This document shows positions 23,731 through 34,659 of a stretch of 64,000 nucleotides of DNA, in pieces. The translations under genes were made by a program, and so were the position numbers. The notes beneath the pieces were generated by a model. That model did not search any database. It saw nothing but the letters and a program-made list of their open reading frames with translations, and was not told the origin of the DNA. Location of the stretch: the NCBI RefSeq assembly GCF_963576675.1, contig NC_088910.1:22136531-22200530 (forward strand). The letters are read 5' to 3'. Every line of letters begins with the position of its first letter. Positions within the stretch are counted from its first letter, which is position 1. The DNA comes from Euphorbia lathyris (taxonomy: Eukaryota; Streptophyta; Magnoliopsida; Malpighiales; Euphorbiaceae).

Positions 23731-24556
23731 GTGTAGTTTTTTTTTTTTTTATTATTTATTTTGTTCTTTCCGTGACATATTGGCTAAGAATGTGTTGATT
23801 TATAAGGCTATCTATGATCCTTCTATCCATTTTCTTGGTTCATTCGTGCAAAGAAAGTTTCAAATAATTTATAGGAATTGAATGGTATGAACACGACCAA
23901 GCCACTCACCTAACCAAGTTTCATCTAGGGGTGCAAACGAGCCTCCCTAGTTCGCAAACTGTTCGAGTTCGGCTCGGTCAAAGCTCGGCCAAAGTTCGGA
24001 TCGATTGGGCTCGGCTTGAGTTCGAAATCGGCTCGAGCATTAATGAGCCTGAGTCCAAGCTTCCTTGGGTTCGGCTCGAAAGCTCGTGAGCAGGTTCGAG
24101 AGTTTTTTTTATTAATACTATATATATATACACTTTGTTTAATCTTATTACTTTATTTAAATTTGTTGCAGATTGTATGATATACTTGTTTTTTGGATTA
24201 AATTTGGTATTCATTCATTAGAAGGCTGATTTAAATAATAAAATGTTGATTAGGTACAATTAAGTAATGTTATCATAACCGATTCGGCTATCAAATTAGA
24301 TTTATGATTGGGTCAAGAGTCATTTAGTCGGACCGGATGACTCAGATTAATCAGAACGGATGAATTAATAAATAAATACTATTTATATATATAATTAATT
24401 TGAAATTATTTTATAAGTTATATATAATCAAAATATTAACACTAAAAACGTATAATATATAATAACGTTTAAAAGATATAATTAGAGAAAAGAAACAAGT
24501 TAAGAATTTATAATAATTAGTAAGTTAAGAATAAAAAAAAAACTGATTAAAAGGTA

Positions 24557-24817
24557 CTTCCTCCGGTCCACAATAGAAGTCTTTCCAGAGAGTTTTTTTT
24601 GTTCCACAATACATGACATTTTGCTTAAATCTATGCACATTAATTGACTTTTACCAAATATATCCCTATTTAAGTTAACTTTTTATCTTGGGAATAGATA
24701 AAGTTACTAATGGATGCAATTATTACAAGGGTAACAAAGTCTTTTACTTAAAATTAATTGCATTTCTTAATTAATGTGTATTAACCTTAAAAGACTTCTA
24801 TTGTGGACCGGAGGGAG
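24557..24817. mobile_element. Stowaway (mariner-type) MITE nested in the hAT element
   Basis: 261 bp flanked by TA dinucleotides (24555-24556, 24818-24819). Ends CTTCCTCCGGTCCACAATAG and its near-perfect complement CTATTGTGGACCGGAGGGAG, the classical Stowaway terminus. Confidence 0.9.
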
Positions 24818-24899
24818 TATATGAAAGAGTTTTTTTTTTTTGTACGGATAACATTTGCTTAGAGGTCCCAAGTATTAATAGGAATTTGAGAAAAAATTT

Positions 24900-24951
24900 G
24901 TCCCACATCGGAAGTAAAGGCAAGCCAATCCAAGAATAGGTGCTATAAATA
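24900..24951 (+). promoter_or_regulatory. Pol II snRNA-type promoter pair (USE plus TATA)
   Basis: GTCCCACATCG at 24900-24910 matches the plant snRNA upstream sequence element RTCCCACATCG at every position. TATAAATA follows at 24944-24951, with 33 nt between them. In plants this spacing marks Pol II snRNA genes; Pol III snRNA genes have about one helical turn less. A start would be expected near 24975. The downstream 60 nt contain a short hairpin (GCCTTGATAATTTATCAGGC, about 25007-25026) but match no snRNA I recognise. Confidence 0.5.
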
Positions 24952-25234
24952 AAGGTCCACATCAACAGAAAAAATTGCATTAATCTAACAAGGGATGCAA
25001 CGCAAGCCTTGATAATTTATCAGGCAGATGTAAGTTTTTTTTTTTCAAAACAGGGAACTATTAATTCCTGATTTGTTCCGAGTTCTGTCCAGTTATAACC
25101 ACCCAGTTTGTTGTACGTGAAACAAACCAGTTCAATTGGATAGGATTTTCAAAAAAAAAAAAAAAGTTAAAACGAGCCGCTCAACGAGCTCGAGCCGAAC
25201 TTATATCGAACTCGAGCCGAGCTTTAAAATTCTA

Positions 25235-25384
25235 GGTTCGGCGAGCTTCGAGCTCAAGTCGAGCTTGATCTCCACACTTTTCGAGCCGAGCCTGCTCCTG
25301 TTCGGTCTCGGTTCGGCGAGCTTCGAGCTCAAGCCGAGCTTGATCTCCACACTTTTCGAGCCGAGCCTGCTCCTGTTCGGTCTC
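25235..25384. repeat. 75-bp tandem duplication in the hAT right end
   Basis: Two units (25235-25309 and 25310-25384) differ by one base. Each carries GAGCTCAAG and TCGAGCCGAGCC motifs, so the number of putative transposase-binding sites is doubled. Confidence 0.95.
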
Positions 25385-25498
25385 GGTTTGGCTCGATTGC
25401 ACCCCTAGTTTCATCTCCACTTCCAAAAAGCTCTAAAGAAATTTCAACCCAACCAAATTATATATTATGTATATATAATTTAAACGAATTTAATATTT

Positions 25499-25690
25499 TG
25501 ATTAATTTTTTTTGGTAAATAAAAGTTTAGGTAAGATTAGGTCTACCCACTCTCAAGGTCAGGGCAAACCACAGACCTCGATGAGGGTTTACAGTGGAAT
25601 TTACAGATTACCTACCAATGAGGGCTAGATTTTGACGGAGTGGGGAATCGAACCTCAAACTATACTAATCATCCTTTCAAAAAAAAAACT
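25499..25690 (-). mobile_element. Possible SINE-like fragment with a perfect B box
   Basis: On the minus strand GGTTCGATTCC (25654-25644) is a perfect Pol III B box, followed by about 140 bp and an A-rich end (complement of 25497-25504). The region where an A box should be is not convincing, and target duplications were not found, so it may be a 5'-damaged SINE. Confidence 0.35.
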
Positions 25691-26158
25691 ATAGGAACCA
25701 TATTCATAAAATTAATCTCATTAACTATAGCTTTAACGATTCCTAACCAATTGGATCAAAACATCAATCTTAACCAAATCATAACAAATTTGTTGATTTT
25801 GGTGCCACCTTAGGGAAATAGAATATACAAAGGCACATCGAAAAATAAAAAAGATTTCTATTTCCATCACTGAGGATAACGTTATTTCCGTTAATTGATA
25901 TCAAAACAATTACTATAAAGAAGTTATTCGTATTTACCTTTTGAAGACTTTCTACTGTTATTATGGAGCGATCCACACAATTTGAAAGCGTGTACGAGTA
26001 GAACGTCTTCAATGGTAATCCACGCAAACAAAAGTGAATGATGGTAATGGTGAAATCCACTTGGAATTTTGGCTACGGACAAGTAATTTGGTATATGAAA
26101 TTTTGTCCACAAAATCCTATTACTCCTTAGTGTTAGCCAAATTCCCCTACACCCATAT

Positions 26159-26162
<4 letters not shown>

Positions 26163-26203
<41 letters not shown>

Positions 26204-26380
26204 CTCTATAGGTAACTTGTTATTTAATTTAATTAAATTTTCAGTTTCATAAATTTATTACTTTATTTGTAACTGATTATTTAACTTAATTAAATTTCAG
26301 TCTCATAAATTTATTGCTTTATCTATAACCGATCATTTAATTTAATTAAATTTTTCAGTTTCAAAAATTTATTTATAATT
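26163..26380. repeat. (TA)n microsatellite and three-copy AT-rich tandem repeat
   Basis: A (TA)n run at 26163-26201 is followed by three imperfect units of 57-66 bp (26205-26380). Each unit contains ATTTAATTTAATTAAAT and CAGTTTCATAAATTTAT-like blocks. Confidence 0.8.
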
Positions 26381-26679
26381 TAATTAATATAGATAATTAA
26401 TTATAATCTATGTTACAATCCATTACTCTAAATTCAATTAAATTATTTATTCATATAATATACATATTTCGGCTCTTGTTATTGTGCCATTGGAATCAAT
26501 TTTCAAATTGTCGTTTTACCCTCCATTCCTTAGTTAATTGTGTGTGATCTATCGGGTTCTCACCACTACTAGCCTTACATGTTTATTGCAATTCTTATCA
26601 AATTGGATAGTAAATTAACTTCTTAATTTCTATCTATTAACTTTCCAAACTAATCAAATCAAACATGTAATACAGTAAG

Positions 26680-26965
26680 GACTTGTTTGGTAAAACATTT
26701 AATTACTTAAATTAAAATATTAAGTACTTATTTAATTTAAGTGCGTTTGATAACAGTTGTTTCTCTACCACTTAAATTAGTTAATTAAGTTAAAAATCAC
26801 TTATTTTGATAAGTCAAAATATTTAACTTAACATTTTAATTTAAATATTATCAACTAATATTTTTATAAAAGTTACATCATTCAATACTTTCAGGACTTA
26901 TAATATTCAACACTTAAAATTCCGTACTTATTTTTTTAGCACTTAATTTTCAGTTTTATCAAACG
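26680..26965. repeat. hAT-like MITE (same family as 49174-49473)
   Basis: Terminal ACTTGTTTGGTAAAACATTTAA against its complement near TTTATCAAACGACACATAAG. The interior is rich in TTAAGT/ACTTAA. The element at 49174 shares this pattern. Confidence 0.5.
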
Positions 26966-27017
26966 ACACATAAGTGTCCAATCTTAAAAAAAGAAGTGTC
27001 TCACTCCTGTAGATTCC

Positions 27018-27209
27018 ATGAAAAGTCAAATTGAACTTGGCCAGGACATAGTAAATGTAAACATACTAAATCCAACAACGACAAAGAATGAACTTGGCCA
27101 GGACATAGTAAATGGTAATATAGCATCGAGGGATTTGGAAGAGCGTAAGAAAATTGATGGAGGATATGGTCTAAATAAAAATGGTGAAAGAACTAGAAAC
27201 AAAAGATAA
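27018..27209 (+). other. Unrecognised 63-codon ORF with a 25-bp internal repeat
   Basis: The frame contains ELGQDIVN twice, 19 codons apart, from an exact 25-bp direct repeat (27033-27057 and 27090-27114). There is no known domain, and no splice or promoter evidence. It could be a fragment of a repetitive coding sequence or chance. Confidence 0.25.
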
Positions 27210-27406
27210 TGACCCATTTTCAAGAAGGAAAAAATAAAGTGAACATCATTCAACTAGGAGTGCAAAAGGCGTATTTCAAAGAAAAGTGCAATAGAAAACA
27301 AAGAGCAAACATTAAAAGCTTTCAGGGGTGCATCAAAATTTTGGGGCCTCCCTTCACGAATTCTAAATGCCTTAGCCTTAACCTCATCTAGGGTAATCGA
27401 TTTCTC

Positions 27407-27720
27407 TTATCGGAACTCACTAGAGGAACCATACAGTTCCGACAATGATCCGTGAATATTAAGAACCTCTTTAGATTCTTTAATATATACCTTAAGGGAT
27501 TTCTTACTAGAAGGGTCCATTTCAAAGAAGCAATGCAGAGCAATATAAAGAATAACCCCTAAACATGCAGAAACGAAAAGCTTACCAAGGAAGAAGAATG
27601 AAGATTTGGTTCGAAAAACAAAAGGAGAATAGGCACGATAAATGGAAACACAAAGGATGTGTAGTGAAGAAGAGAGTAAAAATACGACCCTTTTTATATA
27701 GGAAAAATGAAAAATGAAAA
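27407..27720 (-). other. TATA-led short ORF, possibly the start of an LTR-element gag
   Basis: On the minus strand CTATATAAAAAGGG (near 27703-27690) is followed by a CT-rich leader and an ATG at about 27520. That frame opens MDPSSKKSLKVYIKESKEVL and stops at 27407. The layout resembles the promoter and first codons of a retroelement, but I do not recognise the protein. It may equally be a gene remnant. Confidence 0.25.
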
Positions 27721-28239
27721 ATAAAAGGATAAATATCAAATGTAGACTCTTGATTTTCCCTCATCATAACCTTACACATGTCACACATGTTTATACAAAC
27801 AAGGCGACACTTCATTGAATGAGCAGCCTAGAGGAGTACGAAAGATTAAGAGCTTTTATATATCCTTAAAACACGTTTTTATCCTTGCTAAAGGGAGAAT
27901 CTAATAACAACCAAATAAATGTCTCATAGAGACATATCCTCAACTATGGCCACAGGCCCGTATGCCAACTCCATGAGACCTGGATATGCGACACTCTAAA
28001 AAACAATGTCTTTTGGATCCATAAAAGGCTAAGAGTCTTATAAACAACTGAAGATTCGGCTCTCAAAAGGTACACAGATATTGACCTGCTCTCCATAGAA
28101 AATTGAGTTAAGTGTGAACACAACTATGAAAAAACTTTATACGTGAAGACTTTTTATTAGAAAATCGTGTTGTCCTAATAGAAGCGTGACACTCAAAAGG
28201 TTCTAATAGAAAAGCATAACAGAATATATAATAACCTAT

Positions 28240-28345
28240 AAAAATAAAGTTCATGGTAATCTTTCAAGTATGACAAAAAAAAAACTCTAACATCGTTTCT
28301 TCTACTTCTTTTTCTTTATCTTTATTTACGGCTGGATTGATTTAG
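28240..28345. repeat. Left part of a direct repeat split by the CACTA element
   Basis: This stretch plus 34151-34320 together align to 34300-34580 (shared CTTTTTCTTTATCTT, GGCGCCTCCT-like and AAGGTGACATTTT blocks). A tandem duplication of roughly 280 bp therefore existed before the CACTA element entered the first unit. The second unit shows the empty site near TTAAGCAT (34400-34410). Confidence 0.7.
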
Positions 28346-29142
28346 CACTACACCATAGATAGTCTATTGCAACATCGTAAATGATTACAATAGACCCTAT
28401 AAATGTAACAATAGGAAAAAAAATGGGATAAGGCAACACATTAGGCCATATGTAAAGTGTTGGTATACTAGTCATTGCCTTTGCCATCAAAGACAACATA
28501 TGTTACCAAATACAACACCAAAGAACGTGTTGCCATATTTTACAACAAATGCAACATTATATCACAAAATAATTAAAAGCAACATTGTTTCATCGTAAAA
28601 GAAACACTTTTAATATTAATAGTATGTTGCCTTTGATAAGTAATGGCAACACTTTGTAGTTTATTGCAACACTTATATAAAAAAATGCAACATGCTTTTA
28701 AAGAAATGCAACACTATTTTAAAGTAAATGCAACACTCTTTAACAATAAACAATGCAATATTTTTATACTAAAGTAATGATTGTTTGTAATAAGGCAACA
28801 TTTTTTTACGAATAGCAACACTTACCTGCTAACTAAAGCAACGAAATTTACAATTAGAGCAACACTTTCCTATTAACAACTGTAACATTTTGTAATGTAA
28901 AAGCAACATTATTTGATTTGAAAAGCAAATCTGTATAGCAACACTTAACAATCAAAATGACAATTTTTTTAAATAAATCGCAACATAACATCTGTTTACA
29001 TAATTAAGGAAACAGTACCAAAAGAAAATTGTTTGCCAAAAACTCCTAATATTAGAATTCAACAAAAGCACCTAATATTAGAATTCAACAAAAGCACCTA
29101 ATATCTAAGCATCACAAGCATAAACAAACACTTCTTCATTCA

Positions 29143-30513
29143 TCAATATGAATTTGAAGGAAGAGAGTCGATTATGTCGGGAGTAGGAACAACCCCATCC
29201 AAATTTAAATTGAGTGTTGGTTTCATTTGGCACAACCTTTGTAAAATAGTTCCAAGATGAGCTTGCATGTTCTTTTCCATTTCTTCTCTAACTTCATTTC
29301 TCATTTCCTCTCGGACCTCCGCTTTTATTTGTTCGACTTCCTCACTTGAAATGTTTTTCTTACTTGTAGCAACTGAAGATTCATCAATTTGTTTCTTTTT
29401 CTTGATCTGGCCCCTCCTACCAACAAGCCATGAAGGACCATGAGATGGTGCTTCTCCAAGTATTTCCTCAATTATCTCAATGTTTTCCCCTTCAGATGAC
29501 AATTTTTCTTCAATCCTTGCCTATATGTCCAAATACTAAAAATTATTGAATGAAAATAGAAAACAATACTCTGAGAAATCAGCAAATCACAAAAACATAC
29601 ACATGCCCAAATGCCCAAATGCCCAATTCAGCAAATCACAAATACATACATATGCCTAATCACAATAAATGTATACAGCAAATAAAATAATCACTAATAA
29701 ATGTATACAACAAATAAATGTATACAACAAATCACAAAAACATATAAGTGCCCAAATGCCCAATTCAGCAAATCACAAAAATATATATGTGCCTAGAACC
29801 CACCACAACACAAATGTATATATCTTGAAAAGCATAAAACACATCACATTTATATGTATACATCACAATACAAAAACATACATGTGCCAAGAATATGTTT
29901 TCACCAATTAATAATTGACAACATACACTTACAAGTTTGCTATGGGTTGCATTATCTTCATCTTTGTATTTACGACATTCTTTTCTTTTCCGAGTTGCTA
30001 CAAAAAAGTTCTGCCAGTGACGGTTCCACTTGATCGGGCTTCTCAAGTTGCTTACACAAATCATAGATGAAACAAAATGTCAATATTCATTTAAAACTAA
30101 TGATTTCGATTGTAAATAACAGATTTTAAAACTCATGTCGCACATACCAATTTATTGCGGATTTGTGCAAATCCAATTGGACCACAAGTATGTTGATCCT
30201 TCATTAGTTTTCGATGGGTTGAATTAAGTGCTGCCACTTTCTGAAAAATTGGAAAACAAAACATGAATAACAATATCAAAGTGAGTTTTGAGTTATTTAA
30301 ACTTTCACCTTGACTTTGACATCATTCCAAAATTTGAGGAGCGTCTCAAATTCTTTGTCCGATAAAAAAGTTTGGTCGGTTTGCCCTCCTATCATTATCA
30401 TTGTCATAAGCCTTGTAATGTTTTTTCTTGATGCGACTTTTGTAAACTCTCCAAGAGTCACAAATCAACCGCATTACCCATGGCTTTCCATCTTCGTTTA
30501 TCATAAACTTTTG
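29143..30513 (-). pseudogene. TNP1-like Ptta/En/Spm plant transposase gene, broken
   Basis: Exons read on the minus strand with GT-AG borders: 30309-30513 (KPWVMRLICDSWRVYKSRIK, then FETLLKFWNDVKVK after a frame change), 30148-30240 (KVAALNSTHRKLMKDQHTCG, PIGFAQIRNKL), 29933-30050 and 29143-29520. The last ends with GEAPSHGPSWLVGRRGQ and a charged coiled coil (EEVEQIKAEVREEMRNEVRE). This is the order of the Ptta/En/Spm family (accessory DNA-binding protein of CACTA elements). Single-base frame changes near 30390 and within 29933-30050 break the reading frame. Upstream exons were not identified. Confidence 0.75.
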
Positions 30514-31222
30514 CTATATAGATCATAAAATCAATTAATAACGAGAAATGAATCTGCAGGTAACAGAAAACAAATAACAAAAAGAAACCACATGTAATCC
30601 CTTAAACTTGAGGACAACTATCTCATTTGCTGACACAAGTTTATGCATATAGTCTTAGAATACAAAAACTTCATATTTGGAAAAGTCTGCTCATATGGCC
30701 TTGGAAATTCAAAACACATAACAAAATGATGTATTTCTCGCACCAACTTGCATGGGTGAGTAATGGAGTTAAACAAACAGTCGATAACAATTAGCAAATA
30801 ATAGAAAGCACTAAGAATTAGATAAGCTTTCCTAAATGAAAATTCAAATTTTGCACGCCTGAAGCAAACTGATATTTTGAGTTCAGCACCAATAATTTTT
30901 CCTTTATCGAAGCCAAAACGATGCCCTTTTGACTTGGGATGAAGCAAAACAAAAGTATAACCTCAAACTTACCAGATAGTGCAACATGTCCAAGACTATT
31001 CAAAACAAGAAACGTTCAAACTCAACCATTTGGTGATTAATAAGAGACAAGATTCACCTCTTTTGAATTTCAATTTTCAGCTGGGAACTTGTTTGTACTA
31101 ATTTCTACTTGTCACTAAAAATTTCTAATTTTGCTCTACTAAAATTTAATCAATTTACCATTTTGAAAATTACCCTCATCATATTCTTTCACAAGTTACA
31201 GAGTTGCTCCCTGGATCCAAAC

Positions 31223-31480
31223 ATGAACAAAAGACCAAAGATTATTGCTGAAGCTATTGAAGCATTTGCTAGTTCAAAATTTCAATATTCTTTGTCTCAA
31301 TTACAAGATGAAACTGAATATGGCATATTACTCAATTGGAGGCATTTAAAGTAGAAACTGTTCAAAAATTGCAATTCTTCAAGGTTAGGACATGAAATTT
31401 CAGCAACACAATTACTTTCAGAATTAAGTCCCTCCATTGCAAATCTTGTCGAAGAATTTGAAACAATAGTAAGCTGATCA
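31223..31480 (+). pseudogene. Coding-like fragment inside the CACTA element, possible captured host exon
   Basis: One frame reads NKRPKIIAEAIEAFASSKFQ, then DETEYGILLNWRHLK, one TAG, then GHEISATQLLSELSPSIANL and VEEFETIVS. Amino-acid composition is protein-like and the frame continues past a single stop. The orientation is opposite to the TNP1-like gene. I do not recognise the family. Gene-fragment capture by CACTA elements is known in plants; here it is inference. Confidence 0.35.
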
Positions 31481-31499
31481 AAACCCATCACTGTATTAA

Positions 31500-32854
31500 T
31501 TCTAAGCACTCAAGCAAAAGACTACCATATAGAACCAAATTAATTGCATGATCAGCCAACTTAGAGAGACACTCAATTGCATTAAATATTCAGGTATATG
31601 TTTAATTTATCTGTTTTATTAATAACAATAAATAAATAGGAGAATAGTGCTACTCAAAGTCATATAACCATAATCTTCATCCAATTGGAGGAAAGAAAAT
31701 TCATAGTTGTAAAGTATACTGAAAAAAATTCTGTAATAAATAATCTACGAGGATTAATAGGTGTTGCTCATACTAATTTAACACCTTTCAATCACTAAGA
31801 ACAACCACTCCAGACATTCCAGACAAAAGGCATAATTAGAACAACCATTCCAGACAAAAGGCATCTTTCAAGCTAACATGTATAAACGATTCTGGAATTG
31901 AATTTCAATAACAAAACAAGAGAGTGTCTGATCTATGTAAAACATTTTGGCCAAAAAATGTTGAGACCAAGTCATTATGCTGAGCATGATTGTTAAACAT
32001 CTAAAAGATAGGACTAAGTCACTGTTGAGCATGATTTTTAAATGAAAAAAACACAAACAGTTGAGAAACATTTTATGTTAGGAACAAGAACATATGAATA
32101 TATTGATTTAAACTATAAAAAAATCAATACTTATATGAACACTTAAATCCCTAAATTGCGACTATAACTATCAGTACAAAACATAAAACTCAAAACCCAT
32201 TTTCATGAATGGCATAGGGAGTAAAGATGGTAAAGCCTTATCTCTTACGAGATAGAAAGAACCTCAGAGAACGGAGACCACTAAGTTGACAGACCGGAGA
32301 GTCTCGAGGATAAGGGTGTGGCCGAACTATTTCTTTTGCTACTTAAACTAAAAAAGGCCAAACGGCAGATAAGAAGCCTAGATAAGTGATCGACTGCCCA
32401 GATAAGTTATCTAGGTCGATCGAAACCCCTAGTCCTTTCTAAGAAGATAGAAAGGGATGTAAAGACCACCAAGGAAAAGCCATCACCCAACGCTCCCTTA
32501 ATCCCCCAAAGTCATGATTTTGAAAGCAAAAGTACCAATTTAGGGAACAACAGAAAAAACCCTTTTTGTTAGATTTAGGGACTTTTTTTACTTTTTGTTA
32601 GACTTAGACGGTAAGTCAAGATCTGGTTCCATAAGGAGTAGGAAGACATATGTACGGTAAGTTTTGTTCTTTTTGATAGACTTGAGATTTTTTAGAGGGA
32701 AAAAATTGGAGGGAATGAAATTGGAAGGGTTTTTTTCTTTTATTATTTTTGGAGGAAAATTTTAGCGCCAAAAAATAGATAAAATTTTACATAATTAATT
32801 GGTTTGATATATTAATGTGATTTAGAACATAAAAAAAACAATTTGATATATATT
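31500..32854. other. CACTA interior without recognised genes
   Basis: AT-rich DNA in which I find no transposase motif on either strand. 32240-32560 is GC-richer and contains a small inverted repeat (CCTAGATAAGT / ACTTATCTAGG type, near 32378-32412). Confidence 0.5.
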
Positions 32855-32870
32855 AATAACAATTTTTTTT

Positions 32871-33467
32871 ACCCATAACCTGGGTTTGGGCTCATCCTTT
32901 TCAGCAGAACTTTGGGGTAGGCCGAAGGATGGGGTGGTTAAGTTGAACACGGATGGCTCCTGTCTCAACAATGGAAAGATCGCGGCTGGAGGCGTGCTCA
33001 GGGACGCGGGAGGTGCCTGGTTGTCTGGATTCACCCATAACCTGGGTTTGGGCTCATCCTTTTCAGCAGAACTTTGGGGTATTCTTTCTGGAGTCAAGCT
33101 TGCCAGAAATCTGGGTATTAAAAGGCTTGCTGTGGAGTCTGATAATATGGAGGCTATTAGTATGATCTCTAATAATCATGCTTTTTGTCTTAGTAGCCAG
33201 AACCTTATCAAAGCAATAAGAAGTCTTGGCTCCTCCTTTGAGTCCTTAGAGTTCAGCCACATCTACAGAGAACAAAATCGAATTGCGGATCGCTTGGCGG
33301 CGGCTGGGCACGAGGGGATGTTAGGTGTTTCCACCCTTTCTGATCCTCCTATCTATCTTTCTTCTCTCCTTTTAGAGGACAGAGTTGGGGTTAGCTTTCC
33401 TAGGCTGATCCCAGGTTAGCTTTTGTCTCGACGTTGGTTTGTTTTCTTTCCTGTTTCTACCAAAAAA
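32871..33467 (+). mobile_element. 5'-truncated LINE insertion with perfect 16-bp target duplication
   Basis: 597 bp inserted in the CACTA element, flanked by AATAACAATTTTTTTT at 32855-32870 and 33468-33483, and ending in an A-rich tail (33462-33467 onward). It holds only the RNase H end of ORF2. Its first 48 bp (32871-32918) are an exact copy of 33033-33080, placed out of order upstream of the RNase H start. This suggests a template jump during reverse transcription. The perfect duplication and open frame imply a recent event. Confidence 0.92.
32886..33419 (+). pseudogene. LINE ORF2 C-terminal RNase H (RVT_3) fragment
   Basis: Open for 177 codons. After a duplicated GLGSSFSAELWG segment, the normal domain begins at VVKLNTDGSCLNNGKIAAGG (first catalytic Asp). 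It continues through the glutamate in AELWG, KRLAVESDNMEA (second Asp), and ends with REQNRIADRLAAAGH (final Asp block). This is the plant LINE RNase H that removes RNA from the cDNA hybrid. Nothing upstream of RNase H is present, so no functional reverse transcriptase is made. Confidence 0.9.
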
Positions 33468-34299
33468 AATAACAATTTTTTTTAATATTTTTATTAATAA
33501 CAACTATATATATTTCAATATATTAAATCTTCAATATGGTTTTTATTTTTTATATATTTAATTGCTTTACAAGAATTAATTGGGGAGAAATTTTTTAGAG
33601 CCTAAAAATTGGTGAAATTTTATGGTTTTTATTATTTTTTTATATTTAGTTACTTTACAATAATTAATCGGAGAGAAATTTTTTAGAACCTAAAAATTTG
33701 GTGAAATTTTTGGAAATTAATTGTTGTAGATTTTAGAGCCAAATTAATTTGAGGTAATTTTTTAAAGTAAAAATGATATGGAATAATTAATTAAATTATT
33801 AATTAAATATAATTTATTATTAATCAATATATTTTTATCTATAAATTAGACATACTTATTTATTATTATTATTGTTCTTATTATGGCAACATCTAAATAT
33901 TTCTTTTACGTTGTTAAATGTTGCTTTATCTAACTATCAAGTTAATTAATGTAACATTAATTATAGATATTGTGTGAATGTTACACTTGCTCAAATAAAA
34001 GAACTAAAAAAAATAAATAAACAACACTTTTTGTTGAAGTGTTATCTTAGACATAAATGAATAGTAGAAATCTAATAAATTGAGCTAATGCAACATGTTA
34101 AGGCAACATGTTTTGAAAAAAGGTTGCACTGGGCAATCTATGGTGTAGTGTAAGCATCAAAGTGCTTACGAAGAACCGCCGACGCCTCCTTTATTTTGCA
34201 GAAATCGGTCTTGCAATATTAGAAGCTTAACAATATTTTTAATCATTTTTTTAGTTATCATAATTTTTTTCTTATATTAAAGGTGACATTTTAAAAATA

Positions 34300-34580
34300 T
34301 AGAATAATATAATAATTTGTGTGAGAATCTTTTTAAGTATGCCGAAAAACCCTAACATATTTTCTTCTTCTTTTTCTTTATCTTCATTTGTCGCTGACTT
34401 AAGCATTAGAATAATCGGCGCCTCCTCTATTTTACAAAAATCGTCCATGGAATTTTGGAAGCTTAACACTATTCTCAATCTTTTTTTTCTTTTAGTTATC
34501 AATATGTAATTTTTTACTTCCGTTAAAGGTGACATTTTGAAAATATAGAATAATATACTAATAATTTTAAATATTTGTTA
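34300..34580. repeat. Second unit of the direct repeat flanking the CACTA element
   Basis: Matches 28240-28345 plus 34151-34320. Lies immediately left of the next LINE. Confidence 0.7.
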
Positions 34581-34659
34581 TTTTTAAATTAGTAGGCTAA
34601 TCCTAATCATCTAAAATGACATATAATATCTTTTTTTTAACCAAAAAAGAATGAATGAA

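Larger units (their letters stand above)
23926..25407. mobile_element. Non-autonomous hAT element with 8-bp target duplication
   Basis: 1482 bp, ends TAGGGGTGCAAACGAGC and, reverse-complemented, TAGGGGTGCAATCGAGC. Flanked by GTTTCATC at 23918-23925 and 25408-25415. The subterminal regions are dense in GAGCTCG / CGAGCCGAGC motifs, as expected for hAT transposase binding. No transposase is present. It contains a nested Stowaway MITE, a 75-bp tandem duplication and a snRNA-type promoter pair (see separate entries). Confidence 0.9.
28346..34150. mobile_element. CACTA (En/Spm) element, 5.8 kb, defective
   Basis: Starts CACTACACCATAGAT and ends with the exact complement (15-bp perfect terminal inverted repeat). 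Flanks are TAG (28343-28345) and TAA (34151-34153), a 3-bp duplication with one change. Both ends (28380-28990 and 33880-34130) are packed with GCAACA/TGTTGC subterminal motifs, the transposase-binding pattern of CACTA elements. It contains a decayed TNP1-like gene (29143-30513). I could not find a TNP2 transposase. A later LINE insertion sits at 32871-33467. Confidence 0.9.

Noticed and set aside
28380..28990. Regularly spaced GCAACA motifs, first considered as a CRISPR-like or satellite array
   Set aside because: Spacing is irregular and the motif is mirrored at the other end; it is the subterminal repeat zone of the CACTA element.
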